From Pseudophaeobacter arcticus DSM 23566 (GTDB taxonomy: Bacteria; Pseudomonadota; Alphaproteobacteria; Rhodobacterales; Rhodobacteraceae): a DNA stretch of 64,000 nucleotides. The stretch is from NCBI RefSeq assembly GCF_000473205.1, contig NZ_KI421507.1, positions 175,074 to 239,073 of the forward strand, written 5' to 3'. The stretch's first letter is position 1. Each line of letters opens with the position of its first letter. The position numbers were made by a program, and so were the translations under genes. Below, one piece after another: positions 34,413 through 42,100 of the stretch. The notes under the pieces are model-generated. The model had not been told where the DNA came from and searched no databases. It saw only the letters and a program-made list of their open reading frames with translations.

Positions 34413-35207
34413 ATGGAAAAGATCATCTGGTTGTCCGATCTTCACTATGTCGAAGACGGAGAGGTTCTGGGGCACGATCCACGAGCGCGGCTGGATGCCG
34501 CGATTGCCTATATCAATGCCCATCACAGGGATGCGGCCTACTGTGTTCTTTCAGGTGACCTGGTGGATCGGGGAACCCTGGATGACTATGCTGGGCTGCA
34601 CAGCCGGTTGCAGCAGTTGGACATTCCCTATCTGCCCCTGGTCGGAAATCACGACGATCGTGGACTGCTGCGCCGCACCCTGCCGCTGCCTGATGGCTGC
34701 ATGGAGACCTTTGTGCAATATGTAATGCCGACAGAGGCCGCAGTGATTGTTGCTCTGGACACTCAGAAAACCGGGAGTGACGCGGGTGAGTTCTGTTGCG
34801 AGCGTCGCAGCTGGCTAATGCAGGTTCTCAAAAACGCAGCGGACCTGCCGGTTCTTTTGTTCATGCATCATCCGCCGTTCGATTTGGGTTTGCCGATGCA
34901 GGACCAGAGTAACATGGAGGAGGGAGATGCTTTTCTGGACGTGCTAAACAATAGCGTCAGGAAAGTAAGCCAGCTTTGCATCGGGCATGTTCACCGCAGG
35001 GTTTGTGGTGCAGTGCAGGGACTGCCGTTCACGACGCTGGGGTCGGTACTTTACCAAGCCCCACCGCCAGCACCTGCCTGGGATTGGGATAGCTTTGCTC
35101 CGGCGCAAGAGGATCCGTGTCTGGGTGTTATCCTGATCGACGGCACCAAGGTCAGCATCCAGAACGAGATCTTCTGTGCCTATGAGGTCGGGACCGGAGC
35201 GTACTGA
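34413..35207 (+). CDS. Calcineurin-like metallophosphoesterase downstream of phnM
   Basis: A 264-residue metallophosphatase with all the family metal motifs: WLSDLHY (DxH), SGDLVDRG (GDxxDR), GNHDDR (GNHD), MHHPP and GHVHR. It resembles the GpdQ/CpdA group that cleaves glycerophosphodiesters or cyclic nucleotides. No signal peptide, so it is cytoplasmic. It follows phnM by 37 nt in the same direction, which suggests a role in handling a phosphodiester made during phosphonate use, possibly glycerophosphonate or cyclic-ribose intermediates. The ATG at 34413 is chosen over an earlier in-frame start for its conserved N-terminus. Confidence 0.88.
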   Translation: MEKIIWLSDLHYVEDGEVLGHDPRARLDAAIAYINAHHRDAAYCVLSGDLVDRGTLDDYAGLHSRLQQLDIPYLPLVGNHDDRGLLRRTLPLPDGCMETFVQYVMPTEAAVIVALDTQKTGSDAGEFCCERRSWLMQVLKNAADLPVLLFMHHPPFDLGLPMQDQSNMEEGDAFLDVLNNSVRKVSQLCIGHVHRRVCGAVQGLPFTTLGSVLYQAPPPAPAWDWDSFAPAQEDPCLGVILIDGTKVSIQNEIFCAYEVGTGAY

Positions 35208-35227
35208 TTTGCTGGTTTGGTGACGGA

Positions 35228-35704
35228 TCAGGCGCGGTAGAACAGATAGCGGCCCTCGGGGATCCCTGCGGGGCCTTTGAGTTCTTCAAACCCCACCAGC
35301 GGCTGGCCGGATACCACGATGCCACCCCTGGCCATGACAGATGCGATCACCGGCGACATGGCGGCGGCCTCGGCCACATCCTGTTCCTTGACGCCAAAGC
35401 CAAAGTCATAGTGGGCCAGGACAATTTTGTGGCCCTCGGATTTGAGGTGCTCCAGCATCGGAACCGCCTCGCCCTGCAGAAAATCCTCTTTGGGGGGGAC
35501 GCAGGAAGGATGGCACTGCAGGACCCGGTCGATAACCCAGACACGGCGGTCGGGCAGGGTCTCGCGCAGGTGGTCATAGGTGCGGCCATTGCCCAGCCCC
35601 ATGTCCAGCACATCGCCCGCAACTCCGGCGATTTCTGCGGCGGCCCAGTTCAGCCCGTCGCGCTGGGCGGTAAAACGGCGCAGCATAGAATCCAGTCGGC
35701 TCAT
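35228..35704 (-). CDS. Small class I SAM-dependent methyltransferase-like protein
   Basis: A 158-residue protein with a Rossmann-type SAM loop VLDMGLGNGRTYDHL at about 31-45, an acidic strand end WVIDRVL, and the closing GGIVVSGQPLVGFEEL. It is close to the family I recall as Methyltransf_17. A clear paralogue (GLGNGRTYHHM) is at 52225-52719. Last gene of the seven-gene glycan operon, overlapping the deacetylase-like gene by 4 nt. Its substrate is unknown; glycan O-methylation would fit the context. Confidence 0.78.
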   Translation of the reverse strand: MSRLDSMLRRFTAQRDGLNWAAAEIAGVAGDVLDMGLGNGRTYDHLRETLPDRRVWVIDRVLQCHPSCVPPKEDFLQGEAVPMLEHLKSEGHKIVLAHYDFGFGVKEQDVAEAAAMSPVIASVMARGGIVVSGQPLVGFEELKGPAGIPEGRYLFYRA

Positions 35705-36489
35705 CTCAGATCGTCCTTGTTGTCAAATTTCCAGACCTGTCCCGGCCCCTGCATCAGGCGCGCTATCAGCGCCTCGGTGAACTCCCAGATGGCCGCATCA
35801 TGCACCAGATGGTGGGTGAGGATACCATAGGGCTCGCGGTTGTCTGCCATGCCTTTGCGGCGCGCGCGCAGCTGGTCGCAGACCTGCGCGATCAATCGCT
35901 GCGGCGCAACCAGCGATCGGCTGCCTTTCCAGTCGATCGGGTCGAGATGGGTATTGATCTGCGCCAGCCCCGGCGCCGCCAGGGGGCTTTGGCGGGGGGT
36001 AAAGGTCGACAGGGCGGCAAAGCCCAGGTCCGCGAGGGCGGGCACCAGATCTGGCGCAATCCGGTTCCAGGGCGGCACAAATATCGGCAGCAGGGGGGCG
36101 TCAAAAAGCCCCTGCAAGCGGGCCAGCCCCTGCTGTATCTCGCCAAGTGCCACCTGCGCCGGGCGCTGGTTGGGGAATTCACATTTCTTTTGACCACTGG
36201 CTGCCTGGTTCTGGTGCGCCCAGCCATGCACAACGGGAATAAGCTGAGGATGCAGAGCCACATAAGCCGCCAGCTGCGGATTGGCCGCCGCGGGGATGAC
36301 CGCCAGATGGACCGGCAGACCCAGTTTCTGCGACAAGGTGCTGAGCTGGTGTAGCTGCGCGGTTGGCTCTATGGCGTCGTCGTCCCGCCACCACAGGGGC
36401 AGCTGTTGCGCCTCGGCCTGCCATTTGGCGAGCTCTGCCTCAAGCGGCGCCCAATCGGGGGGGGTATCTGTGCTCATACCTGTACTCAT
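35701..36489 (-). CDS. Polysaccharide deacetylase-like protein
   Basis: A 262-residue protein with NodB-type deacetylase traits: LPLWWRDDDAIEP (double/triple Asp of motif 1), VVHGWAHQN (HxxxH metal motif 2) and FVPPWNRIAPDL (motif 3). No signal peptide is visible, so the substrate would be cytoplasmic, for example an N-acetylated sugar intermediate. Two in-frame ATGs four codons apart open the gene; the first overlaps the upstream glycosyltransferase stop as ATGA. Confidence 0.82.
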   Translation of the reverse strand: MSTGMSTDTPPDWAPLEAELAKWQAEAQQLPLWWRDDDAIEPTAQLHQLSTLSQKLGLPVHLAVIPAAANPQLAAYVALHPQLIPVVHGWAHQNQAASGQKKCEFPNQRPAQVALGEIQQGLARLQGLFDAPLLPIFVPPWNRIAPDLVPALADLGFAALSTFTPRQSPLAAPGLAQINTHLDPIDWKGSRSLVAPQRLIAQVCDQLRARRKGMADNREPYGILTHHLVHDAAIWEFTEALIARLMQGPGQVWKFDNKDDLR

Positions 36490-37622
36490 ACCTGTGTTTC
36501 GGCCAGATCACGGGCAATCTCTACCGCCCGTCGGGCGCCGTCAAACTGAAACTGATCGGCTGAGCGGCGCGGCGCGCAACGCACCTTTTTGACTGCCGCA
36601 ATCAGGCGCTCGGGGGTGAGCTCGGCAGTGCGCAGGGCCTCGATACCTGCCAACGGTGTCAGGCTTTGGGCGCGCAGGCTTTGTTCTACTTCTTTTCCGG
36701 CATCAAAGGGAATGAGCACAGCGGGTGTTTCGGCCTGCAACAGATCCAGCGCGGTGTTGTAGCCGCACATGCTGACCGAGGCCGCCACATGGGTGAGCAT
36801 CTGGCGAAAGTCCGGGCGAGCCGGTTCCATTATTGCCGGCGAAGGGATCTTGGACAGCTGTTCAATCCGGGCGTTTGCATCGCTGCCACCCACCAGCAGA
36901 CGCCAAGGGGTGTCTGGCATCAACCGCGCCGCCTGCAGCGCTGTCTGGTAGATTTCATCCCCGACACTGCCACCGCCGGCGCTGACCAGGATCTCGCCGC
37001 TGCCTTCGGCCTCAGGATGTGGCCCGGCTGCGGCCGGGGCGACAAACCCTGTGTAATGCACCTTGGCGGCCAGCCTGTCAGAGACCGGCCAGCTCAGCTC
37101 CAGCCGGGTGGCCTGGGGGTCGGAATGCACCAGAACCGCGTCATAGAACTCTGCGATCACCGCATCCGCCTTGACGGCTTTTTCGGGTTTTGAGGGCGGT
37201 GCCAGAATATCGCGGATCGAGGCGAGGATCTTTGGTGGCTTGGGAAGCGCCTTGGAGGCCTGCAGCAGGGCACGAAACTCATGGCGCAGCGAACGTCGGC
37301 CAAAGGGATATAGCTCGGTGATCAGCACATCGGGCTGCAGTTCTTGCACCGCCTGACAAAGCGTCAGCTGGCGCTCCTGATAAAACCGGTCATCGGCCAG
37401 CGCCCCGCTGGGGGTCAAAAGCTGGGTGAAATTCACCCCGTCCGAGCGCAACGGCGGCAGTTGCAGCATGTCTATGTCGCCCATGTCGAGCTGCGGTGCG
37501 GGAAAGCCGCCCGAGACGATCTGCACCTCATCGCCGGCAGCTCGAAAGGCGCGCCCCAGGGTCAGCGCCCGCGACAGATGCCCGGTGCCAAGCAAATGGG
37601 TGACGACAATCATGACCTTCAT
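36486..37622 (-). CDS. GT-B fold glycosyltransferase (MurG-like/COG4671 type)
   Basis: A 378-residue transferase. The N-terminus MKVMIVVTHLLGTGHLSRAL carries the glycine loop with His found in MurG-like enzymes. The C-terminal nucleotide-sugar half has LVSAGGGSVGDEIYQTAL, MLTHVAASVSMCGYNTALDL and ETPAVLIPFDAGKEVEQSLR. It resembles the first gene of the operon (41755-40529) in the CGYNT/GGYNT region, so the two are probably paralogues. Sugar donor and acceptor are unknown. It overlaps its neighbours by 4 nt on both sides. Confidence 0.85.
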   Translation of the reverse strand: MKVMIVVTHLLGTGHLSRALTLGRAFRAAGDEVQIVSGGFPAPQLDMGDIDMLQLPPLRSDGVNFTQLLTPSGALADDRFYQERQLTLCQAVQELQPDVLITELYPFGRRSLRHEFRALLQASKALPKPPKILASIRDILAPPSKPEKAVKADAVIAEFYDAVLVHSDPQATRLELSWPVSDRLAAKVHYTGFVAPAAAGPHPEAEGSGEILVSAGGGSVGDEIYQTALQAARLMPDTPWRLLVGGSDANARIEQLSKIPSPAIMEPARPDFRQMLTHVAASVSMCGYNTALDLLQAETPAVLIPFDAGKEVEQSLRAQSLTPLAGIEALRTAELTPERLIAAVKKVRCAPRRSADQFQFDGARRAVEIARDLAETQV

Positions 37623-38206
37623 GGTGCGGATCGTTTCAGCAGTCGTACAGGTTCGGCCCAGGGGGACAGGTCTTCACCGTTCAGTTCAATAACAAAAAGC
37701 CGGTTGCGTTTGATGCGAAAGGGCGCGGGTCCGTCGAAATTCCACTGATAGGCCCGCGCCAGGATCATCCGCATGATGCCGATATGGCAGACCGCAACTG
37801 TGTCGCGCTCCAGGCTGGCCAGCCAGGGTTTGATCCGCATCCAGACCTCGGCCGGGCTTTCTCCGCCGGGCGGGCGATAGTCCCAGCCCCAGTGTTCTAT
37901 GTCGCGAAAGCCACTGTTTGGCTCCGCCTTCAGCTCCAGGCCCTTCTTGCCTTCCCAGTCTCCCCAAAACATCTCTGTCAGGTTGGGGGCGGTCCGTGGG
38001 GTTTTACCTGCGACCAACTGGGCTGTTTCCACCGCCCGCGCCAGCGGGCTGGACCAGAGCTCGGCCTGATCCCAGGGGCTGGGCAGGACAAATTCGCCCA
38101 GCTCTGCACGGGCCTGGGCGTCCAGTGGGATATCGCTGCGCCCCTGGATCTGACCAGCGCGGTTCCAGGCAGTATGGCCATGGCGCAAAAGAGCAAGGCG
38201 GATCAT
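37619..38206 (-). CDS. Histidine phosphatase family protein
   Basis: A 195-residue phosphoglycerate-mutase-like phosphatase. The catalytic motif is ALLRHGHTAWNRAGQIQGRS near the N-terminus, and the second His is in AVCHIGIMRMIL. Others are LWSSPLARAVETAQLV and PPGGESPAEVWMRI. Such enzymes remove phosphate from small molecules such as sugar phosphates. Sitting between glycosyltransferase genes with 4-nt overlaps on each side, it may dephosphorylate a sugar-phosphate or glycosyl intermediate. Confidence 0.9.
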   Translation of the reverse strand: MIRLALLRHGHTAWNRAGQIQGRSDIPLDAQARAELGEFVLPSPWDQAELWSSPLARAVETAQLVAGKTPRTAPNLTEMFWGDWEGKKGLELKAEPNSGFRDIEHWGWDYRPPGGESPAEVWMRIKPWLASLERDTVAVCHIGIMRMILARAYQWNFDGPAPFRIKRNRLFVIELNGEDLSPWAEPVRLLKRSAP

Positions 38207-39291
38207 GGGCTCTCCTCAAGCAAGGGGGTGACGGCGCTCCAGAACCGGGCGCTGGCCGCTGGGGCCAGATGGTTGGCCGCGATCATCTCGCGGGCCTGTG
38301 CGCCTAGGTCTTGCCGCAGGCCAGGGTTGGACAACAGCTGTTGCAGCCTGGCGGTCAGCGCCGCGTCGCCAAGGGCCACCTCAGGATAGTCTCCCGGAGC
38401 CAGAATGTCCCGCATGCCTGGCCGGTCCTGCGCCACCACCGGAACTCCATGGCTTTGGGCTTCGAGATAGACCATGCCAATGGCCTCGTTGACACCGGGC
38501 CAAAAGAACAGGCTGGCCCGTTCATAGGCCTTGGCCAGTTCGGAGCGGGAGAGTTGGCCCAGAAAGGTGATGCGGCCAGCAAAGGGCGCCATCAGGGCCT
38601 CAACCTCGGGCCGGGCGGGGCCGTCCCCGGCGATCTGCAACTGCCAGTCGCCCTGTAGCGCCCGCAGGCTGTCTGCAATGATCTGGTAGGAGGCGAGCTT
38701 GTCTCCTTTGCGCATCATGCCAACGCTCAGCATTGGGCCGTCCAGAGTGCTGGCGGGCGGCAGGGTGGCAATGGGCAGAAACGGGGCCAGGCTTTGCAGG
38801 GATTGATCGGGGTGTTTGTCACGTTCCAGCGTGATCAGATCATTGGCGGTGAAGTAGAAAATCACTGCGGCGGCATCAGCGGCCTCATGGGCGGATTGGG
38901 CAAACCCGGCCCAGGGGCCGGTCAGCCTCCGGGAGGCACGGGTGCTTTCTATCTGCACATAGGGAATACCCCGCGCCTGTGCGACCTGGGGGCCAATAAG
39001 ATCCGGCGCCTTGTAGTAGTTGTGATAGGTGACCCAAAGATCCACGGCGGGCATCTCGGCACAGAGACGGCGGACCTCCTGGGCGGCCTTGTCCCGCAGC
39101 AGTGCCTGAAGCGCTGCATCGCCGGTTTTGTCAAAAATCTTCAGCTCGGTCACCAGATCAACCTCGGCACCGCCTGCGGCAATGATGGCGCTCAGGTTGC
39201 GTGCCATTTCCCGATCACCCGAAGGCACCGGGTGGCGCGGCGATTTCATCGGCGCATAAAATGCGATCCGCCTGGTGGTTTTGGGTGTCAT
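38203..39291 (-). CDS. Glycosyltransferase family 4 protein
   Basis: A 362-residue GT-B glycosyltransferase. The nucleotide-sugar-binding C-terminal half includes WQLQIAGDGPARPEVEALMA, GRITFLGQLSRSELAKAYER and the E-x7-E motif NEAIGMVYLEAQSHGVPVVA. The N-terminal half has DLWVTYHNYYKAPDLIGPQV in the acceptor region. It is cytoplasmic. Its start overlaps the preceding glycosyltransferase stop (ATGA) and its end overlaps the histidine phosphatase gene. Confidence 0.88.
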   Translation of the reverse strand: MTPKTTRRIAFYAPMKSPRHPVPSGDREMARNLSAIIAAGGAEVDLVTELKIFDKTGDAALQALLRDKAAQEVRRLCAEMPAVDLWVTYHNYYKAPDLIGPQVAQARGIPYVQIESTRASRRLTGPWAGFAQSAHEAADAAAVIFYFTANDLITLERDKHPDQSLQSLAPFLPIATLPPASTLDGPMLSVGMMRKGDKLASYQIIADSLRALQGDWQLQIAGDGPARPEVEALMAPFAGRITFLGQLSRSELAKAYERASLFFWPGVNEAIGMVYLEAQSHGVPVVAQDRPGMRDILAPGDYPEVALGDAALTARLQQLLSNPGLRQDLGAQAREMIAANHLAPAASARFWSAVTPLLEESP

Positions 39292-40532
39292 GAGCCCTGC
39301 AGCATGGTGTCCAGGCGGGTGACCAGCTGGGCAATGCCAGGCTCCATGCCAAAGTCACGCCGCAACCGCAGCAGCGCTGCCTCGGCCATGTCTTGCGCCA
39401 TCTGTGGCTTGCGGGCCAGCAACAGGATGGCCTCGGCCAGGGCCTCTGGATCATCTTTGCTGAGCAGCCCATGGGTGCCACTGTCGATGAATTCGGGAAT
39501 GGCAGAAACCGGCGTTGACAGGATTGGCAGCAATTGCGAGGCCGCCTCCATCAGCACATTGGGCAGCCCATCGCGATCCCCGTCCGCCGCGACCCGGCTG
39601 GGCAACACAAACAGATCGGAGGCCCGCATCGCCGCGATGACTTCGGGCTGATCACAGGCGCCCCGCCAGGTAATTCGCTGCGCGATACCGGCGTCCTGAG
39701 CCATGTCCTGCAACAGATCATTGAGGCCACCGCCACCAATATGGGTCCAGTGCCAGTCCAGATCCGGCGGCAGCAAGGCCAAAGCGGCAATCAGCCGATC
39801 AAAGCCCTTTTTCTCCACCAAGCGGCCTACCGACATCAGTTTCAGGGGCGCGTCAGCCCTGCGCCAGCTCCGGGTGGGGGGAGTGGGGAAACGTCCAAGA
39901 TCCAACCCGTGATAGATCAGATCAATGCGGCTTGGGTCGTCTGACATCTGCTGCAGGTGGCGGGCGCCAAAGCCGGTGCAGGTGGCGCCAAAGGAGGCGC
40001 CGTGATGCTGGCTTGATAGTTTTTCGGTTATTTCCCAGTCCGGTGAAGTCCAGATGTCCTTGGCATGTGCCGAGAAGCTCCAGGGCAATCCCCGCATGAT
40101 TGCGGCGTAGCGTGCCACAGAGGCGGGGGTATGCAGGAAATGCGCATAGAGCCCCAGCACCGCGGCGGGGGCTTCGGCGGCCAGAACACAGGCCTGGCCA
40201 AAACGGCGGATGCGGTTGCGGCTGGGATCGCGGGCCAGATCTGCACGCCATACGCGGTAAGCCTCAGTGTAGCCCGGCAAGGCCTGCACCTTTGCGCGGG
40301 CGGACCAGACGCGGTCAGGCTCCTGATACAGATACTCGGGCAGATAGCGCACCTTTGCCTTTAGTCGGTCATGTAGCGGGTGGCGCTTTACATCGGTTGG
40401 GTGGCGCAGGGACCAGATTTCAAAGGTCAGGCCAGCCTCTTCCAGCGCGACCAGTTCCTGGGCGATAAAGGTTTCCGACAGCCGTGGCCAGCCTTTGACC
40501 AGAACCGCCAGCGAGGGATGATATTGGCTCAT
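39288..40532 (-). CDS. Glycosyltransferase family 4 protein (colanic-acid type)
   Basis: A 414-residue GT4 enzyme. Landmarks are LAVLVKGWPRLSETFIAQEL at the N-terminus (the colanic-acid-type opening), LPWSFSAHAKDIWTSPDWEI, LKLMSVGRLVEKKGFDRLIA, RITWRGACDQPEVIAAMRAS, and the E-x7-E region DGLPNVLMEAASQLLPILST. It probably adds a hexose from a nucleotide sugar to a lipid-linked or small acceptor. Overlaps of 4 nt on both sides tie it into the operon. Confidence 0.9.
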   Translation of the reverse strand: MSQYHPSLAVLVKGWPRLSETFIAQELVALEEAGLTFEIWSLRHPTDVKRHPLHDRLKAKVRYLPEYLYQEPDRVWSARAKVQALPGYTEAYRVWRADLARDPSRNRIRRFGQACVLAAEAPAAVLGLYAHFLHTPASVARYAAIMRGLPWSFSAHAKDIWTSPDWEITEKLSSQHHGASFGATCTGFGARHLQQMSDDPSRIDLIYHGLDLGRFPTPPTRSWRRADAPLKLMSVGRLVEKKGFDRLIAALALLPPDLDWHWTHIGGGGLNDLLQDMAQDAGIAQRITWRGACDQPEVIAAMRASDLFVLPSRVAADGDRDGLPNVLMEAASQLLPILSTPVSAIPEFIDSGTHGLLSKDDPEALAEAILLLARKPQMAQDMAEAALLRLRRDFGMEPGIAQLVTRLDTMLQGS

Positions 40533-41755
40533 TCGGCGGCCTTTCGCGGCAGGTCTCGCAAGAGGGAGGCCACCCGCCGGGTCACGCAGTCCAGCCCATC
40601 CAGGAACCCATCTGAAAAGGCGGCTGAGGGTGGGCTTTGCTCTGCCAAGGCGCGGATCGCCTTGTTCATGGCCTTCGGCGTCCAGCCATCTCGTTGCTCA
40701 TCCAGCATGGAAACCAGGCCCAGCTCTTCGGCCCGGCTGGCGCGGATCCATTGTTCCAACCGTGGCGTGGTGCGGGGCACTATGACAGCAGGCTTGTCAA
40801 ACGAGAGCACCTCGCAGAAGGTGTTGTAGCCCCCCATGCAGACAACGCCCTGGGCGCCGGAAAACAGGGTCTCGATACGCGATTCAAAACCAACAGAGGT
40901 GACGCGCCCCGCAAGAGCGGCAACGCGGGTCTCAAAGGCCTCGCGGGTTTCACCAGAGAGGAAAGGTCCGTAGACAAGCACGGCGCGTGGTGACAGCGCG
41001 GGGTCTTGTTCATAGGCTGACAGCACCAGATCCACCATCATGGCGCCATCGCCGCCGCCGCCGGGAGTGATCAGCACATAGGGTTGCGCAGGCGGGTCAT
41101 CCCAGGCGCCGAGATCGCGCCGCAGGTAGCCGGTCCAGTGCATCCTTGCCCGTGTTGCGGCGCTGAGGCCCAGCCCCTGGGTTGGATCGTAGATGCTGGA
41201 CAAACCATAAACCCAAATTTCGTCGTAGTAATTTTCGGTGGTCTCGACGGCTTCTTTGCGGGCCCATTCCGCCGCCAGAACCTCAGGCTCGTCCAGCACA
41301 TCACGCAGACCCAGGACCAGTTTGGTGCGCTGTTGCTCTGCGAGCAGTTTCAGGGTTGGCATCAGCTCACCGCGAAAGCCAGTGGGCTCTTTGTCGACGA
41401 TCAAGACATCAGGGTCATATTGCTCGGCCATGGAGCGGATCAAGCCGCTGCGCAGTTCCGTTGTTTCTTCGATACTCATACCCATGGTGCGCGAGGCATA
41501 GCTGCCGTCAGCGCGCTTGATCACCCCAGGCAGGCGCATATGGTCAACACGGTTTGGAAAGGCAAAGCGACCTGCCACCGGAGACCCGGTCAAAATCAAA
41601 GCTGAAGCAGTGGGATCGGCTGCGGTAATCGCCCCCGCCAGCGCGCGGGACCGGCGCAGATGACCCAGTCCGAATGTATCATGACTGTACAGCATTACCC
41701 GGGGGCCGCGTTGAAGGTGGTTTCGCTCGCGAGAAAATTCTTTGGTCGAAGTCAT
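40529..41755 (-). CDS. GT-B glycosyltransferase (COG4671 type), first gene of glycan operon
   Basis: A 408-residue predicted glycosyltransferase. The N-terminus has VMLYSHDTFGLGHLRRSRAL with the conserved Gly-His loop; then LIVDKEPTGFRGELMPTLKL; the C-terminal half has LITPGGGGDGAMMVDLVLSA, GVVCMGGYNTFCEVLSFDKP and VIVPRTTPRLEQWIRASRAE. It is the promoter-proximal gene of the seven-gene leftward operon and a probable paralogue of the gene at 36486-37622. The upstream region is shared with the divergent MscS-type channel gene. Confidence 0.86.
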   Translation of the reverse strand: MTSTKEFSRERNHLQRGPRVMLYSHDTFGLGHLRRSRALAGAITAADPTASALILTGSPVAGRFAFPNRVDHMRLPGVIKRADGSYASRTMGMSIEETTELRSGLIRSMAEQYDPDVLIVDKEPTGFRGELMPTLKLLAEQQRTKLVLGLRDVLDEPEVLAAEWARKEAVETTENYYDEIWVYGLSSIYDPTQGLGLSAATRARMHWTGYLRRDLGAWDDPPAQPYVLITPGGGGDGAMMVDLVLSAYEQDPALSPRAVLVYGPFLSGETREAFETRVAALAGRVTSVGFESRIETLFSGAQGVVCMGGYNTFCEVLSFDKPAVIVPRTTPRLEQWIRASRAEELGLVSMLDEQRDGWTPKAMNKAIRALAEQSPPSAAFSDGFLDGLDCVTRRVASLLRDLPRKAAE

Positions 41756-42100
41756 GGGCTAGCCTGCAGCTGTACTACAGTGTGGGTGGTGCAATAGGAA
41801 AGTGCCGAAATCAAGGGGGGTAACCTTTCAAACACCCGAAATTGAGGGAATTGGCAGGGAGAAGACAGCTCTTTGCCCTCAGTGGGCCTTTGTCTTGGCG
41901 AAAGAGGACACAGCGCAGGCCCGGGTCTATGGCGCTGTGTTTGACGAGGCGGGCAGCACCAGAACCGGTTTGCGGCACTGCGAGGGGGCCGTTTCTGCAA
42001 TAGTTGCAAATACTCCTGCCATGAAACCGGATGCTTGCAATTGTGAATTGAGGGGCTTGCCGTTACCGTGAAAAAACCCTTTGAGCGGAGCCCGTCAGTT
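41756..42100. other. Divergent intergenic region between glycan operon and mscS-type gene
   Basis: 345 bases that must contain the leftward glycan-operon promoter and the rightward channel promoter. An 89-codon open frame here shows no family signal and is probably not a gene. Two TTGCAA hexamers (around 42004 and 42034) were noticed, but no convincing operator or terminator. Confidence 0.45.

Noticed and set aside
41802-42071. An 89-codon open frame upstream of the channel gene
   Set aside because: No motif and no obvious ribosome-binding site; more likely promoter DNA.
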